Source of the DNA: Bacillus sp. ISL-7 | GTDB taxonomy: Bacteria > Bacillota > Bacilli > Bacillales_B > DSM-18226 | Length of the DNA: 64,000 nucleotides | Reading direction: 5' to 3' | Assembly: GCF_018613065.1 (NCBI RefSeq) | Contig: NZ_JAGGQW010000022.1 | Span: 1 to 64,000, forward strand | Shown here: positions 34,029 to 41,881 of the stretch, piece after piece | Numbering within the stretch: the stretch's first letter is position 1 | Layout of the letters: every line of letters begins with the position of its first letter | Notes under the pieces: generated by a model | Databases searched by the model: none | Told to the model about the DNA's origin: nothing | The model's input: the letters and a program-made list of their open reading frames with translations, nothing else | Translations under genes and position numbers: made by a program

Positions 34029-34404
34029 GGGGTCAGGTAGAAAGGTTCTACGTGACCCAAACCAAGGAATAACAGAGAGTGGGGTCACGTAGAGAGGTTC
34101 TACGTGACCCAAACCAAGGAATAACAGAGAGTGGGGTAACGTAGAAAGGTTCTACGTGACCCAAACCAAGGAATAACAGAGAGTGGGGTAACGTAGAGAG
34201 GTTCTACGTGCCCAAAGCCAAGGAATATCAGAGAGTACAGTCACGTAGAGAGGTTCTACGTGACCCAAACCAAGGAATAACAGAGAGTGGGGTAACGTAG
34301 AAAGGTTTTACGTGCCCAAAGCCAAGGAATATTAGAGATTACAGTAACGTAGAAAGGTCCTACGTGCCCGAAACTAAGGAATATCAGAGATTACGGTCAC
34401 GTAA
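34029..34404. repeat. tandem array of 52-bp hairpin repeats (7 full copies + partial)
   Basis: Units start at 34029, 34081, 34133, 34185, 34237, 34289 and 34341, with a partial eighth at 34393. Each unit holds an inverted repeat (GGGTCACGTAGA ... TCTACGTGACCC) followed by a CAAACCAAGGAATAACAGAG spacer. Copies 4, 6 and 7 share a variant right arm (ACGTGCCC) and spacer. No ORF with a ribosome binding site runs through it. It fills the gap between the convergent osmC and nudix genes. Confidence 0.9.
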
Positions 34405-34459
34405 CACAAATGGCTCTTCGCCGACTAAATCGTTCTCTTACAACCATCCATAACCTACA

Positions 34460-34993
34460 TCAATTATTCTCCGTCATTAACATATATCGTAATATCGCGG
34501 CGAGGCCCGCACCATGCTTGAACTCCCCATTTATAATTAAAGTCATTACTTCTTCCATAGTTAGCTTATGTAACTCAATTTGTTCACTGCTTTCCAATCG
34601 TTGCTCTGTAGCGATGAGGCCTGTTGCTGCAAATAAATAGATTTCCTCGCTTGTTGAACCGGGAGAAGGATAAAAGCTTCCTAAATCCAGCCAATATTCT
34701 GCTTTATTGCCTGTTTCCTCCTCAAGCTCTCTTTTGGCGGTTTCTAGTGGAGCATCACTTTCTTTGTCAATCATTCCGGCAGGAAGCTCCCATTGCCAAC
34801 TCTTTATCGCATGTCGATATTGTTTTAAACAAATAATCTCTTTATCCGCAGTGATCGGCAGAATACATACGCCCTTTGCAAAATCTAAATAAGAAAAGTT
34901 CTTTTCCTCTCCATTCGGGACAATGACCTTTTCTATAATCACCCCGAAGCGATCTACCTGTTCTTTAATGGAACTACTAATCTTCCAAACCAT
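34460..34993 (-). CDS. Nudix hydrolase (ADP-ribose pyrophosphatase-like)
   Basis: A 177-residue Nudix protein with WQWELPAGMIDKESDAPLET...KRELEEETG. The box has REL-EEETG intact, but the loop before it is one residue longer than the GX5EX7REUXEEXGU rule and carries Asp. The upstream GVCILPITADKEIICLKQYRHAI region resembles ADP-ribose pyrophosphatases. The start at 34993 is preferred because GAGGTG lies 8 nt upstream; the ATG two codons earlier is too close. Its promoter faces away from the repeat array. Confidence 0.78.
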   Translation of the reverse strand: MVWKISSSIKEQVDRFGVIIEKVIVPNGEEKNFSYLDFAKGVCILPITADKEIICLKQYRHAIKSWQWELPAGMIDKESDAPLETAKRELEEETGNKAEYWLDLGSFYPSPGSTSEEIYLFAATGLIATEQRLESSEQIELHKLTMEEVMTLIINGEFKHGAGLAAILRYMLMTENN

Positions 34994-35139
34994 ACCCATT
35001 CACCTCTACATTTCATTATCTTTAAACTATTTTACATGGATTGTGGCTGATTGACTAATTATACCCGACGTGGATATTTATCCCATAATTTGCAAACGAT
35101 AATCGAAGAAGTACAATTTTAAAGGAGAAGAACATACTA

Positions 35140-35904
35140 TTGAATCAAATACCTCCGTTTCGAAGACAAAGGTCGTATTTATCCCAATTTGCGACAGGAC
35201 AGCTGCATTTAAAAAACCCATGGATTTCAGCCTTTTTTTCCTTTTCCTATCCAGGATTTGGGCATATCATGCAGCATCGTTACGCGGCTGGGTATATTCT
35301 CATTCTCTGGGAGACATTTATTAATGATCGGGCAAAAGTAAACCTCGGAATTTTATATACCTTATTGGGTGAATTTGAAAAAGCAAAAGACGTATTGGAT
35401 AATCGGTGGTTAATTCTCTATCTGGCTATTTATATGTTTGGAATTTGGGATAGTTATCGGACAACCGTTGATTTAAACAAGCAGTATATATTAGCTGACC
35501 GAGAGGACGCTCAGGTCTTGATCATGGAAATGGGAACATTTGATGTCAATTACTTGGATAAACGAAAACCGTCAATAGCTCTCATCTGGTCAGCCTTATT
35601 TCCTGGTTTAGGTCATCTTTATCTCCATCATGTTATTACAGGATTCTTTATATTTATTTATGCGGTAGCCATTTGTTATTTGGGACATATTCCCAAAGCG
35701 ATTAACTACTCAATGGTAGGAGAGTTTACAAAGGCTATAAATGAACTAAATATGCAATGGACCCTTTATTTCCCTTCTATTTATTTTTTTATCATTTACG
35801 ATTCTTATGTTTTAACGATTGAAAACAACAAACTGTTTGAAAAAGAAATGTCCAAATATTTACGGCAAAAATATCAAAGTAAAGATTTCCTTTACCCTTT
35901 GTAG
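35140..35904 (+). CDS. membrane protein with internal duplication
   Basis: A 254-residue protein built of two related halves. Each half has a SFSYPGFGH / ALFPGLGHL motif (polar loop before a helix), two hydrophobic helices and an end motif (WDSYRTTVDLNK / YDSYVLTIENNK). Six hydrophobic segments are predicted. The PG(F/L)GH pattern is reminiscent of TM2-type or DUF6677-like small membrane proteins, but I do not assign a function. It starts at TTG 35140 (AAAGGAGA 11 nt upstream) and is followed by another membrane protein after 3 nt. Confidence 0.6.
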   Translation: MNQIPPFRRQRSYLSQFATGQLHLKNPWISAFFSFSYPGFGHIMQHRYAAGYILILWETFINDRAKVNLGILYTLLGEFEKAKDVLDNRWLILYLAIYMFGIWDSYRTTVDLNKQYILADREDAQVLIMEMGTFDVNYLDKRKPSIALIWSALFPGLGHLYLHHVITGFFIFIYAVAICYLGHIPKAINYSMVGEFTKAINELNMQWTLYFPSIYFFIIYDSYVLTIENNKLFEKEMSKYLRQKYQSKDFLYPL

Positions 35905-35907
35905 AAA

Positions 35908-36378
35908 GTGAGTGTTTGTCCATTGTTTGTCATTGTCACTTTCGAGAATAGCATTTTTATTGAGTTAGCTATCACAGCCTTGGAACAAAACGGAATTTCA
36001 AATGATAAGATATTAGCGGCCCCTCTCGATAAAAGATCGGAACCGCGAAAATTATTTGATACGATTCATCGGGCGGACGGGTTGAGTCTTTTTGATGCTG
36101 CCGCCATGTTAGGAACCTGTTTCATGCTACTTGGGGCCATTTACGGCTATGTATTAAAATGGGGTCCGATTATATGGGGAATTATTGGAGCGGTGAGCGG
36201 TTTACTATTAGGATTTTTGATTAAATTGTTACTTGTAAAAAAAAGTAAAGGTGGAGCAAAAAACATTAGATCAGAAATAGTCCTCATGATTCGGTGTGAA
36301 GAACATCAATGGGAGTCTGTAGAAAAAATCATCTGGGAAAATAACGCACTTGGGATGACAAGAATAAAGGGGGCCTGA
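35908..36378 (+). CDS. small membrane protein of unknown function
   Basis: 156 residues: an N-terminal soluble part (IVTFENSIFIELAITALEQNGISNDKILAAPLDKR, resembling a signalling/PII-like strand-helix), then two membrane helices (~residues 68-86 and 90-110) with Gly-rich packing, then a short basic soluble tail. It starts 3 nt after the previous gene, so the two are probably co-transcribed. GTG 35908 or TTG 35923 could be the start. The stop codon and final Gly-Ala come from the GGGGGCCTGACCCCC palindrome. Confidence 0.55.
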   Translation: MSVCPLFVIVTFENSIFIELAITALEQNGISNDKILAAPLDKRSEPRKLFDTIHRADGLSLFDAAAMLGTCFMLLGAIYGYVLKWGPIIWGIIGAVSGLLLGFLIKLLLVKKSKGGAKNIRSEIVLMIRCEEHQWESVEKIIWENNALGMTRIKGA

Positions 36379-36383
36379 CCCCC
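36369..36383. repeat. GGGGGCCTGACCCCC palindrome (copy 2)
   Basis: Overlaps the 3' end of the preceding gene and supplies its stop (GGG GCC TGA). Confidence 0.6.
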
Positions 36384-36416
36384 GCGCTGTTATATGTTTA
36401 AAGCGTTAAAGTATTT

Positions 36417-36449
36417 AAAAAAGACGCGAGGAAAAATCTCGTCTTTTTA
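36417..36449 (+). terminator. Rho-independent terminator
   Basis: Stem AAAAAGACGCGAG / CTCGTCTTTTT. Confidence 0.7.
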
Positions 36450-36482
36450 ATATAAGGAGATATAAGTTTTTGAACTTAGAAA

Positions 36483-36630
36483 ACTGTCTAGCTCCAGCTC
36501 CCAGCGGCTAGTGGACTTCGCTCTTTTCCCTACGATAAGTCAACATCGAATCGCTGTCGCTCTTCGTGTTTCCTTTATCTCAGTCAAAGCGCTCCAGTCC
36601 ATACGCCGCTAAACGGACGCTTCCGCTTTT
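36483..36630. repeat. MITE-like dispersed element (full copy)
   Basis: A ~148-bp GC-richer segment that starts CTGTCTAGCTCCAGCTCCC and ends with GGACGCTTCCGCTTTTCT. The ends read, on the other strand, AGAAAAGCGGAAGCG ... GAGCTAGACAG. The same ends, with almost nothing between them, occur at 53351-53380. It has no coding potential. Confidence 0.6.
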
Positions 36631-36633
36631 CTA

Positions 36634-36647
36634 AGTGTCAGGCACCA
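36634..36647. repeat. TGGTGTCAGGCACCA palindromic repeat (copy 2)
   Basis: AGTGTCAGGCACCA overlaps the 3' end of the lipoprotein gene and encodes its Gly-Ala-stop end. Confidence 0.75.
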
Positions 36648-37108
36648 AGTGTTTCGTTCACTTGCGCCCCGAGCTTTTGGATTTGCTCGATTATCGTTGT
36701 GATTTCTTGAATGGGTTGAAGTAGTTTGCTGTCTTCAAGGATTGATGGGTTAAGTTTGCCGTCTTTGAGATCCTTTAGGTAGAGGTCAATTTGTTGAGTT
36801 AAGAGGTTATTTTGTTCAATAATTTCCTGATGAAATCCCTTTACCGTTTCCGGGACATCAAGAGTATTAAAGGATTGTATCTCATTTTTCATCTGTTGGA
36901 GTTGTGCCGTGAGTTCATCTGCTGCTACTTGGTTGTCTATCGCCTGTTTGATAAGTGGAGGAGTTTCAGCGGCAAAATTGTCTAGGGTTGCTGCGTAGCT
37001 TGTGGCTTCCTTTACATAATCAAGCGTGTCAGCCGCCGTGTTTAAATAAGAACACCCACTCAGGAGCAGCAATAGACTGGCAGAAAAAACAGTCAACCAC
37101 CTTTTCAT
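36638..37108 (-). CDS. DUF6376-type lipoprotein
   Basis: A 156-residue lipoprotein with lipobox LLLSGC (Cys19), then SYLNTAADTLDYVKEATSYAATLDNFAAETPPLIKQA and helical, coiled-coil-prone segments. This matches the small DUF6376 family of Bacillaceae, of unknown function, probably on the outer face of the membrane. CGGAGG precedes the ATG. Its last residues and stop are provided by the dispersed TGGTGCCTGACAC repeat, suggesting the C-terminus was altered. Confidence 0.7.
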   Translation of the reverse strand: MKRWLTVFSASLLLLLSGCSYLNTAADTLDYVKEATSYAATLDNFAAETPPLIKQAIDNQVAADELTAQLQQMKNEIQSFNTLDVPETVKGFHQEIIEQNNLLTQQIDLYLKDLKDGKLNPSILEDSKLLQPIQEITTIIEQIQKLGAQVNETLGA

Positions 37109-37456
37109 CTAAAAACCTCCGTTTCACCATAAGTATTATAGAAGAAACAGTTTTTTACGCTCTTCTTATTTATGTATTCAGATACAAAAATAATATTCAT
37201 TCTAGTGCTTGTAGAACAGGATGCTGTTTCTGAAATTGATCATCCTATTGACTTTATGTATCTTTGTGTCCAAAAAATGAACTTTTTTCCTTGGCAGAAT
37301 GCAGTATTCGGCATATTCCGAGTGTCACTATAAAATTAAATGTCATAAACCTTATAAGGATAGTAAAAAGTGTCGATATTTGATGATGAAAACTATTTTA
37401 TTGTATTCGCTTTCAATTGGTACACTTAGTACAAGTTCTAAAATAAGGAGTTTCTG
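37109..37456. other. intergenic region, divergent promoters only
   Basis: AT-rich spacer between the lipoprotein (minus) and the Spo0E-like gene (plus). I see no gene, only short inverted repeats such as CGGCATATTCCG near 37310. Confidence 0.5.
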
Positions 37457-37624
37457 ATGATGACTAACGACGATCTATTTACCAAAATCGAACATCTTAG
37501 AAAAACAATGATTTCAGTGGGGCTATCCAAAGGTTTTACTTCAGTTGAGACGGTAAAACTAAGTGAAAAGCTTGATAAATTAATCAACTTACAAATGGGT
37601 TTACTAGAGAAAATATCTGCTTAA
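37457..37624 (+). CDS. Spo0E-family aspartyl-phosphate phosphatase
   Basis: A 55-residue two-helix protein (LFTKIEHLRKTMISVGLSKGFTSVETVKLSEKLDKLINLQMGLLEKI). The LSEKLDKLI helix is the SQELD-like signature of Spo0E/YisI/YnzD proteins, which dephosphorylate Spo0A~P and delay sporulation. AAATAAGGAG precedes the ATG. It is followed by a long hairpin terminator and is monocistronic. Confidence 0.82.
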   Translation: MMTNDDLFTKIEHLRKTMISVGLSKGFTSVETVKLSEKLDKLINLQMGLLEKISA

Positions 37625-37721
37625 TTACTTATTATATTTATCCAATATATTCATAATGATTAAGTTTGAAAGAAAAGGCACTAGATACCATGCAGAATAT
37701 CATGGTAACTCTCTCATAGAG

Positions 37722-37768
37722 AAAAAGCGTAAAAGTCCTTTGAGGAGGCCTTCTACGCTTTATTTTTT
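37722..37768. terminator. imperfect bidirectional terminator
   Basis: Imperfect stem AAAAGCGTA...AAG / CTT...TACGCTTT followed by ATTTTTT. Confidence 0.55.
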
Positions 37769-37831
37769 GGCTCAAAAGGTACCGACCTAGTGTCAGTTCC
37801 ACTTCATTGAAATCAGTCTCTTACTCAACTA

Positions 37832-38221
37832 CTAATATGGATACCCTCTATATGGATAGCTGGTTGGATATGTTACAGGTGCCGGATAGGGTGCTGGGTA
37901 TGGGGCAGGTACTGGGTATGGATACCCTCCGCCAGATGACAATGCCCCGCCCGTTAGGCCGCCTAACATTCCCCCTACAAATGGAGCGCCATAACCACCA
38001 TAGCCAGGGTAGCCTCCGTGATACCCACCGTGGTACCCTCCATGATAGCCTCCGTGATAGCCCCCATGGTATCCATCATGATGCCCAAAGTCGTGATAGC
38101 CCCCATGGTGTCCATCATGATGCCCAAAGTCGTGATAGCCCCCATGGTGTCCATCGTGATGCCCAAAGTCGTGCCCCCCATGATGTCCCCCCTGGTGACC
38201 GCCAAAATGTCCTCCCATCAT
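37832..38221 (-). CDS. Gly/His/Tyr-rich repeat protein, putative spore coat protein
   Basis: A 129-residue low-complexity protein: the first half has repeats of HHDGHHGGYHDFG and YHGGYHGG units, then GYPGYGGYGAPFVGGMLGGLTGGALSSGGG and a C-terminal PYPVPAPYPAPYPAP region. Such proteins are typical of the spore coat or crust in Bacillaceae; His clusters could bind metal. The start at 38221 (MMGGHFGG) follows AAAAGGAGATG; longer readings begin in sequence without repeats. The 33-39-bp DNA repeats mean the copy number may vary between strains. Confidence 0.65.
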   Translation of the reverse strand: MMGGHFGGHQGGHHGGHDFGHHDGHHGGYHDFGHHDGHHGGYHDFGHHDGYHGGYHGGYHGGYHGGYHGGYPGYGGYGAPFVGGMLGGLTGGALSSGGGYPYPVPAPYPAPYPAPVTYPTSYPYRGYPY

Positions 38222-38438
38222 TACAAATACATCTCCTTTTTTTGTCAATAACAAATCGTCCTTTTGGTACCCTTGAAAATGGTTACCTTTTGTACTGTAT
38301 GCATGATAAACGTCCAATGAATGGGCGGATGAACACATTTATGAAATCCGCGATTTGATTTGATATGCATCCTCATCCAGGTTTCTTGCTATAATGGCAG
38401 GTATAGAGAGTAAAAATAAGGAAGTGGCTCCTAAACTT

Positions 38439-39080
38439 ATGAAAATTAAAGTCATAATTGCGGATGATAACTCATTTATTCGAGAAGGTCTGAAAATCAT
38501 TCTATCTACCTACCGGGAATTTGAAGTGCTGGACACCGTCAGTGATGGGAAAGAGGCGGTCGATTACTGTCAAAAGCATAAAGTCGACATCGCCCTGCTC
38601 GATGTTCGCATGCCTATTATGAACGGGGTGGAAGCCACGAAGCTGATTACTGAAACAACGAACACCAAGCCAATCATATTAACGACATTTGATGATGATG
38701 AATACATCCTCGATGCCATCAAAAATGGGGCCAGGGGCTATCTATTAAAAAACAATGACCCCGAACAAATCCGTGATGCGATGAAGAGTGTTTTCAATGG
38801 AAACAGCATTCTTCAGGATGTTATTCTTGAAAAAATAAAGTCCAATTTGTCGGTGTCTAATAAAGAACAAGAAACAAAAATCGATCTCACAGGATTTACC
38901 GAGCGAGAACGTGAAATCATGTCCTTGATTGCGAAGGGGTATTCCAATAAAGCAATCTCCAAGGAATTATTTATCTCTGAGGGGACGGTAGCCAATTACA
39001 TCACGTCTATTTTAGGCAAGACCGAACTTGAGCACCGAACTCAAATCGCGATTTACTATTTGACGGGGAAAGTAGACTAA
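38439..39080 (+). CDS. NarL/LuxR-type response regulator (LnrK-like)
   Basis: A 213-residue regulator with a receiver domain (IKVIIADDNSFIREGL, phospho-acceptor in IALLDVRMPI, TTFDDDEY, LLKNN) and a LuxR helix-turn-helix (LTGFTEREREIMSLIAKGYSNKAISKELFISEGTVANYITSILGKT). Together with the adjacent kinase and ABC-2 genes it resembles Bacillus subtilis lnrJK-lnrLMN (yfiJKLMN, linearmycin resistance), although here the regulator comes first. ATG 38439 is chosen. An extended -10 (TGCTATAAT, 38387-38395) overlaps the earlier ATG 38394, so that one is excluded. Confidence 0.82.
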   Translation: MKIKVIIADDNSFIREGLKIILSTYREFEVLDTVSDGKEAVDYCQKHKVDIALLDVRMPIMNGVEATKLITETTNTKPIILTTFDDDEYILDAIKNGARGYLLKNNDPEQIRDAMKSVFNGNSILQDVILEKIKSNLSVSNKEQETKIDLTGFTEREREIMSLIAKGYSNKAISKELFISEGTVANYITSILGKTELEHRTQIAIYYLTGKVD

Positions 39081-39081
39081 G

Positions 39082-39690
39082 ATGGAGTTTTGGATTATTT
39101 TTACAAAGCTGATCATGTTAGTGTATATTGCTTACCTTGCAGTACAAACGAATATCATTCATATCTCCTGGGTTGTCCTCGCCTTTCTCGTGTATTTTTG
39201 TGCCAATATTACGCTTTATATTTTTAAAAATAACACCATCAAAAGGATTCTGCATATGGTATCCATCGCTATTACGACAGGAGCCTATCTCATCGTGGAT
39301 CCCTTGTTTAGCCTGCTCCTGCCTTTATCGATTGTGGAATTGGCCGCTGGTTATTTTGATAAAAAAATAACGCTAATGGTTCTTTCCTTGCTTCCTATCT
39401 TGTATATTAATGAATCGTTGCAGCCCCTGTACGGTTTAGTGGCGTGTCTTTCTTTTATGATTTTTTCGGTCACGACCATCTATGGCGATAGACTGGTAAC
39501 AAATGAAGCGCAAATCGATTCGATGCGAAAAAAACTCCAGAAGTTAACGAAAAATATCAATGAAAATACCGAATACATACGGCAGTCCGAATACACCTTT
39601 AAATTAGAGGAACGCAACCGAATTTCACAGGAGATTCATGATAAAATTGGCCACTCGATGACCGGTGCGCTTTTTCAAATGGAAGCGTCT
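39082..39690 (+). pseudogene. sensor histidine kinase lacking its ATPase domain (LnrJ-like)
   Basis: Residues 1-135 form five or six membrane helices. A coiled segment then leads to the HisKA_3 box FKLEERNRISQEIHDKIGHSMTGALFQMEA with phospho-acceptor His186. The sequence then stops resembling a kinase: the HATPase_c domain (N, G1, G2 boxes) is absent, and the frame continues without a stop for ~42 codons through two hairpins into the ABC ATPase gene. The gene therefore looks deleted after the DHp helix. Without a catalytic domain it cannot autophosphorylate; any residual role would be as a phosphatase or anchor. Confidence 0.75.
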
Positions 39691-39736
39691 GGGTTTATGA
39701 GAATCTCACACTCACAATATGAATATTCTCATGTGA

Positions 39737-39776
39737 AAAGAATGAACGATTGCACTTATGCGCGTTCATTCTTTTT
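39737..39776 (+). terminator. Rho-independent terminator between kinase remnant and ABC genes
   Basis: Stem AAAAGAATGAACG / CGTTCATTCTTTTT. It is preceded by another inverted repeat ATGAGAAT / ATTCTCAT (39697-39732). Confidence 0.7.
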
Positions 39777-39816
39777 CTATATACTGGAAATAGACAAACG
39801 ATTTAGGGGTGAGAGG

Positions 39817-40755
39817 ATGAACGTTTTAGAAATTAACAACTTAACGAAAAAATTCGCTGACTTTATCGCAGTTGATAATATGAGTTTATCTGTTGCAGAG
39901 GGAGAAATATTTGGTTTTCTGGGTGCCAATGGAGCCGGGAAAAGTACGACGATTAACATGATTGCCGGCCTGCTGCGCAGCAATGATGGAACGATTAGTA
40001 TTCTCGGAAAAAATAGTGCTAAATACAGCCGATTTGCGAAAATGAATATTGGCATGGTGCCGCAGGATTTGGCGATCTATGAGGATATGACGGCTTATGA
40101 AAATGTAAAATTCTTTGCTGGACTTTACGGTCTACGTGGGGCCGAATTAAATGAAAGAGTCGAGGAGGCCCTTGATTTCGTCGGTCTTCAGGATAAACAT
40201 AAAAGCTATCCGAAAAGTTTTTCCGGCGGCATGAAGCGCCGCTTAAATATTGCTTGTGCGATTGCCCATCGTCCAAAGTTGATCATCATGGATGAACCCA
40301 CGGTAGGGATTGATCCGCAGTCCCGTAACTATATCCTTACATCAGTAAAAAGGCTGAATGAAATGGGCTGCACGATTATTTACACGAGCCACTATATGGA
40401 GGAAGTCGAAGAGATCTGTTCCCGGATTGCAATCATTGATCATGGAAAAATCATTGCCGAAGGAACGCAGGAACAGCTGAAGTCGATCATTACCAATACA
40501 AAGGATGTCTGGATTGAGGTTAAATCCACTGAAAAGGTGAACCTGGAATCGATTAAAGATATAAACGGGGTCGAAGCTGTTTCAGTCGATGAAAACTTGA
40601 TTAAAATTAACTCAGATACGGGCGTCAATAACTTAAATAAGATCATTGAGCATTTTATGAGCAGCCAGATCGAAATCCGCTCCCTACAAGAAAAAGCACC
40701 GAACCTGGAAACGGTATTTTTAACATTAACGGGTAGAAATCTACGTGACCAATAA
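39817..40755 (+). CDS. ABC-2 transporter ATPase (LnrL-like)
   Basis: A 312-residue ATPase with Walker [11 protein letters not shown], signature [10 protein letters not shown], Walker [15 protein letters not shown] and an H-loop [12 protein letters not shown]-terminal extension follows, as in antibiotic/lipid exporters. It works with the two permeases downstream, probably to export membrane-active polyene-like compounds if it is a true LnrL orthologue (inference from order and family). ATG 39817 follows GGGGTGAGAGG. The same frame is open upstream into the kinase remnant, so a fused 557-residue reading exists on paper, but a terminator lies between. Confidence 0.85.
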   Translation: MNVLEINNLTKKFADFIAVDNMSLSVAEGEIFGFLGANGAGKSTTINMIAGLLRSNDGTISILGKNSAKYSRFAKMNIGMVPQDLAIYEDMTAYENVKFFAGLYGLRGAELNERVEEALDFVGLQDKHKSYPKSFSGGMKRRLNIACAIAHRPKLIIMDEPTVGIDPQSRNYILTSVKRLNEMGCTIIYTSHYMEEVEEICSRIAIIDHGKIIAEGTQEQLKSIITNTKDVWIEVKSTEKVNLESIKDINGVEAVSVDENLIKINSDTGVNNLNKIIEHFMSSQIEIRSLQEKAPNLETVFLTLTGRNLRDQ

Positions 40756-40768
40756 GGGGGGACTCACT

Positions 40769-41881
40769 TTGAACATACTCAATATCGCGTGGAAGGGTAT
40801 TAAAACAGACTTCCGGGACACCCGAACCTTGTTTTTTATGTTAGCTTTCCCAATTGTGTTAATGCTTGTCCTTGGAACGGCACTTTCGAACACGTTTACG
40901 GCCAGTCTGCGCGTCGATGATATCGATGTCTTATATAAAGATACAACGAAGGGTGAGTACTTTCCTCACTTCATCACTGAGGCCGAAAAATCGGGGCTTC
41001 ATTTTAAAAAAGCAACTGAACATAGCGATGGCGAAAAAGAAGTGAAGCAAGGTAACTATGATGGTTATATAGAAGTAACCGATAAAGGGATTCAGCTCTA
41101 TGTCAATAATGGGACCAGTATCGAAGGAAATATTCTGCAGGGGATGCTCGCCTCCTTTGTCGATCAATACAATATTGCTTCTGAAGTCATGAAGGTGGCT
41201 CCGGACAAGCTAGAAAGTGCCTTCACGCGTGAAAAGCCGGCAGATTTCATTAAGGAAACTTCGCTGCTTCCCGATAAACAGCCGGGATCAATGGATTATT
41301 ATGCAATTGTCATCACAACGATGATCGTTCTTTACGGCGCGATGTCGTCAAGCTCGTTAATCATAAGCGAAAGAGTTCGCAAGACAGCGGACCGCCTGAT
41401 TGCTTCCCCCGTACGAAAAAGTGAAATTTTCATCGGGAAAGTGCTCGGGAGTCTCGTTAGTAATAGCATCTGTATCCTGCTCGTCATCCTGTTTAGCAAG
41501 CTCATTTTCAAAGCCAATTGGGGCGAACATCTTGGATTGGTATTCCTTGTTCTGCTGACAGAAGTCGTGTTTGCGGTCAGCATGGGGATTGGCGTCAGCT
41601 TCCTGTCAAAAACAAGTGCAGGTCCGAGAGTGATCATCATGCTGTTTGTGCAGTTATCGTCCTTTTTTGGCGGAGCTTATTTTAAAATCGACAACCCGGC
41701 GGGCATTTTCAAGCTGATTACCGAGCTTTCGCCGCTAACCTGGATGAATACAGCGCTGACAAAGATTATTTATGCGAATGACTTTGCCGCAGCCATTCCG
41801 GCACTAACAATCAATCTTGGCGGGGCGCTCTTATTTTTACTCGTGGCGATCATTTCTTTGCAAAGACGGGAGGGGCTATAA
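40769..41881 (+). CDS. ABC-2 permease (LnrM-like)
   Basis: A 370-residue membrane protein: one N-terminal helix (TLFFMLAFPIVLMLVLGTAL), a large extracellular domain (~residues 40-170), then five helices with the ABC2_membrane pattern (ADRLIASPVRKSEIFIGKVLG). TTG 40769 follows AAGGGGGG; the GTG 24 nt earlier overlaps the ATPase gene. It overlaps the next permease by one base, so the three genes are translationally coupled. Confidence 0.82.
   Translation: MNILNIAWKGIKTDFRDTRTLFFMLAFPIVLMLVLGTALSNTFTASLRVDDIDVLYKDTTKGEYFPHFITEAEKSGLHFKKATEHSDGEKEVKQGNYDGYIEVTDKGIQLYVNNGTSIEGNILQGMLASFVDQYNIASEVMKVAPDKLESAFTREKPADFIKETSLLPDKQPGSMDYYAIVITTMIVLYGAMSSSSLIISERVRKTADRLIASPVRKSEIFIGKVLGSLVSNSICILLVILFSKLIFKANWGEHLGLVFLVLLTEVVFAVSMGIGVSFLSKTSAGPRVIIMLFVQLSSFFGGAYFKIDNPAGIFKLITELSPLTWMNTALTKIIYANDFAAAIPALTINLGGALLFLLVAIISLQRREGL

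Noticed and set aside
34029..34404. CRISPR array
   Set aside because: The 52-bp units are contiguous with repeated spacers; there are no unique spacers and no cas genes.
37975..38358. Open frames in other phases across the Gly/His-rich gene
   Set aside because: Open only because of the low-complexity repeats; no ribosome binding site and odd composition.
39082..40755. A genuine kinase-ABC ATPase fusion protein
   Set aside because: A terminator hairpin and a normal ribosome binding site precede the ABC gene, and the linking codons look non-coding.
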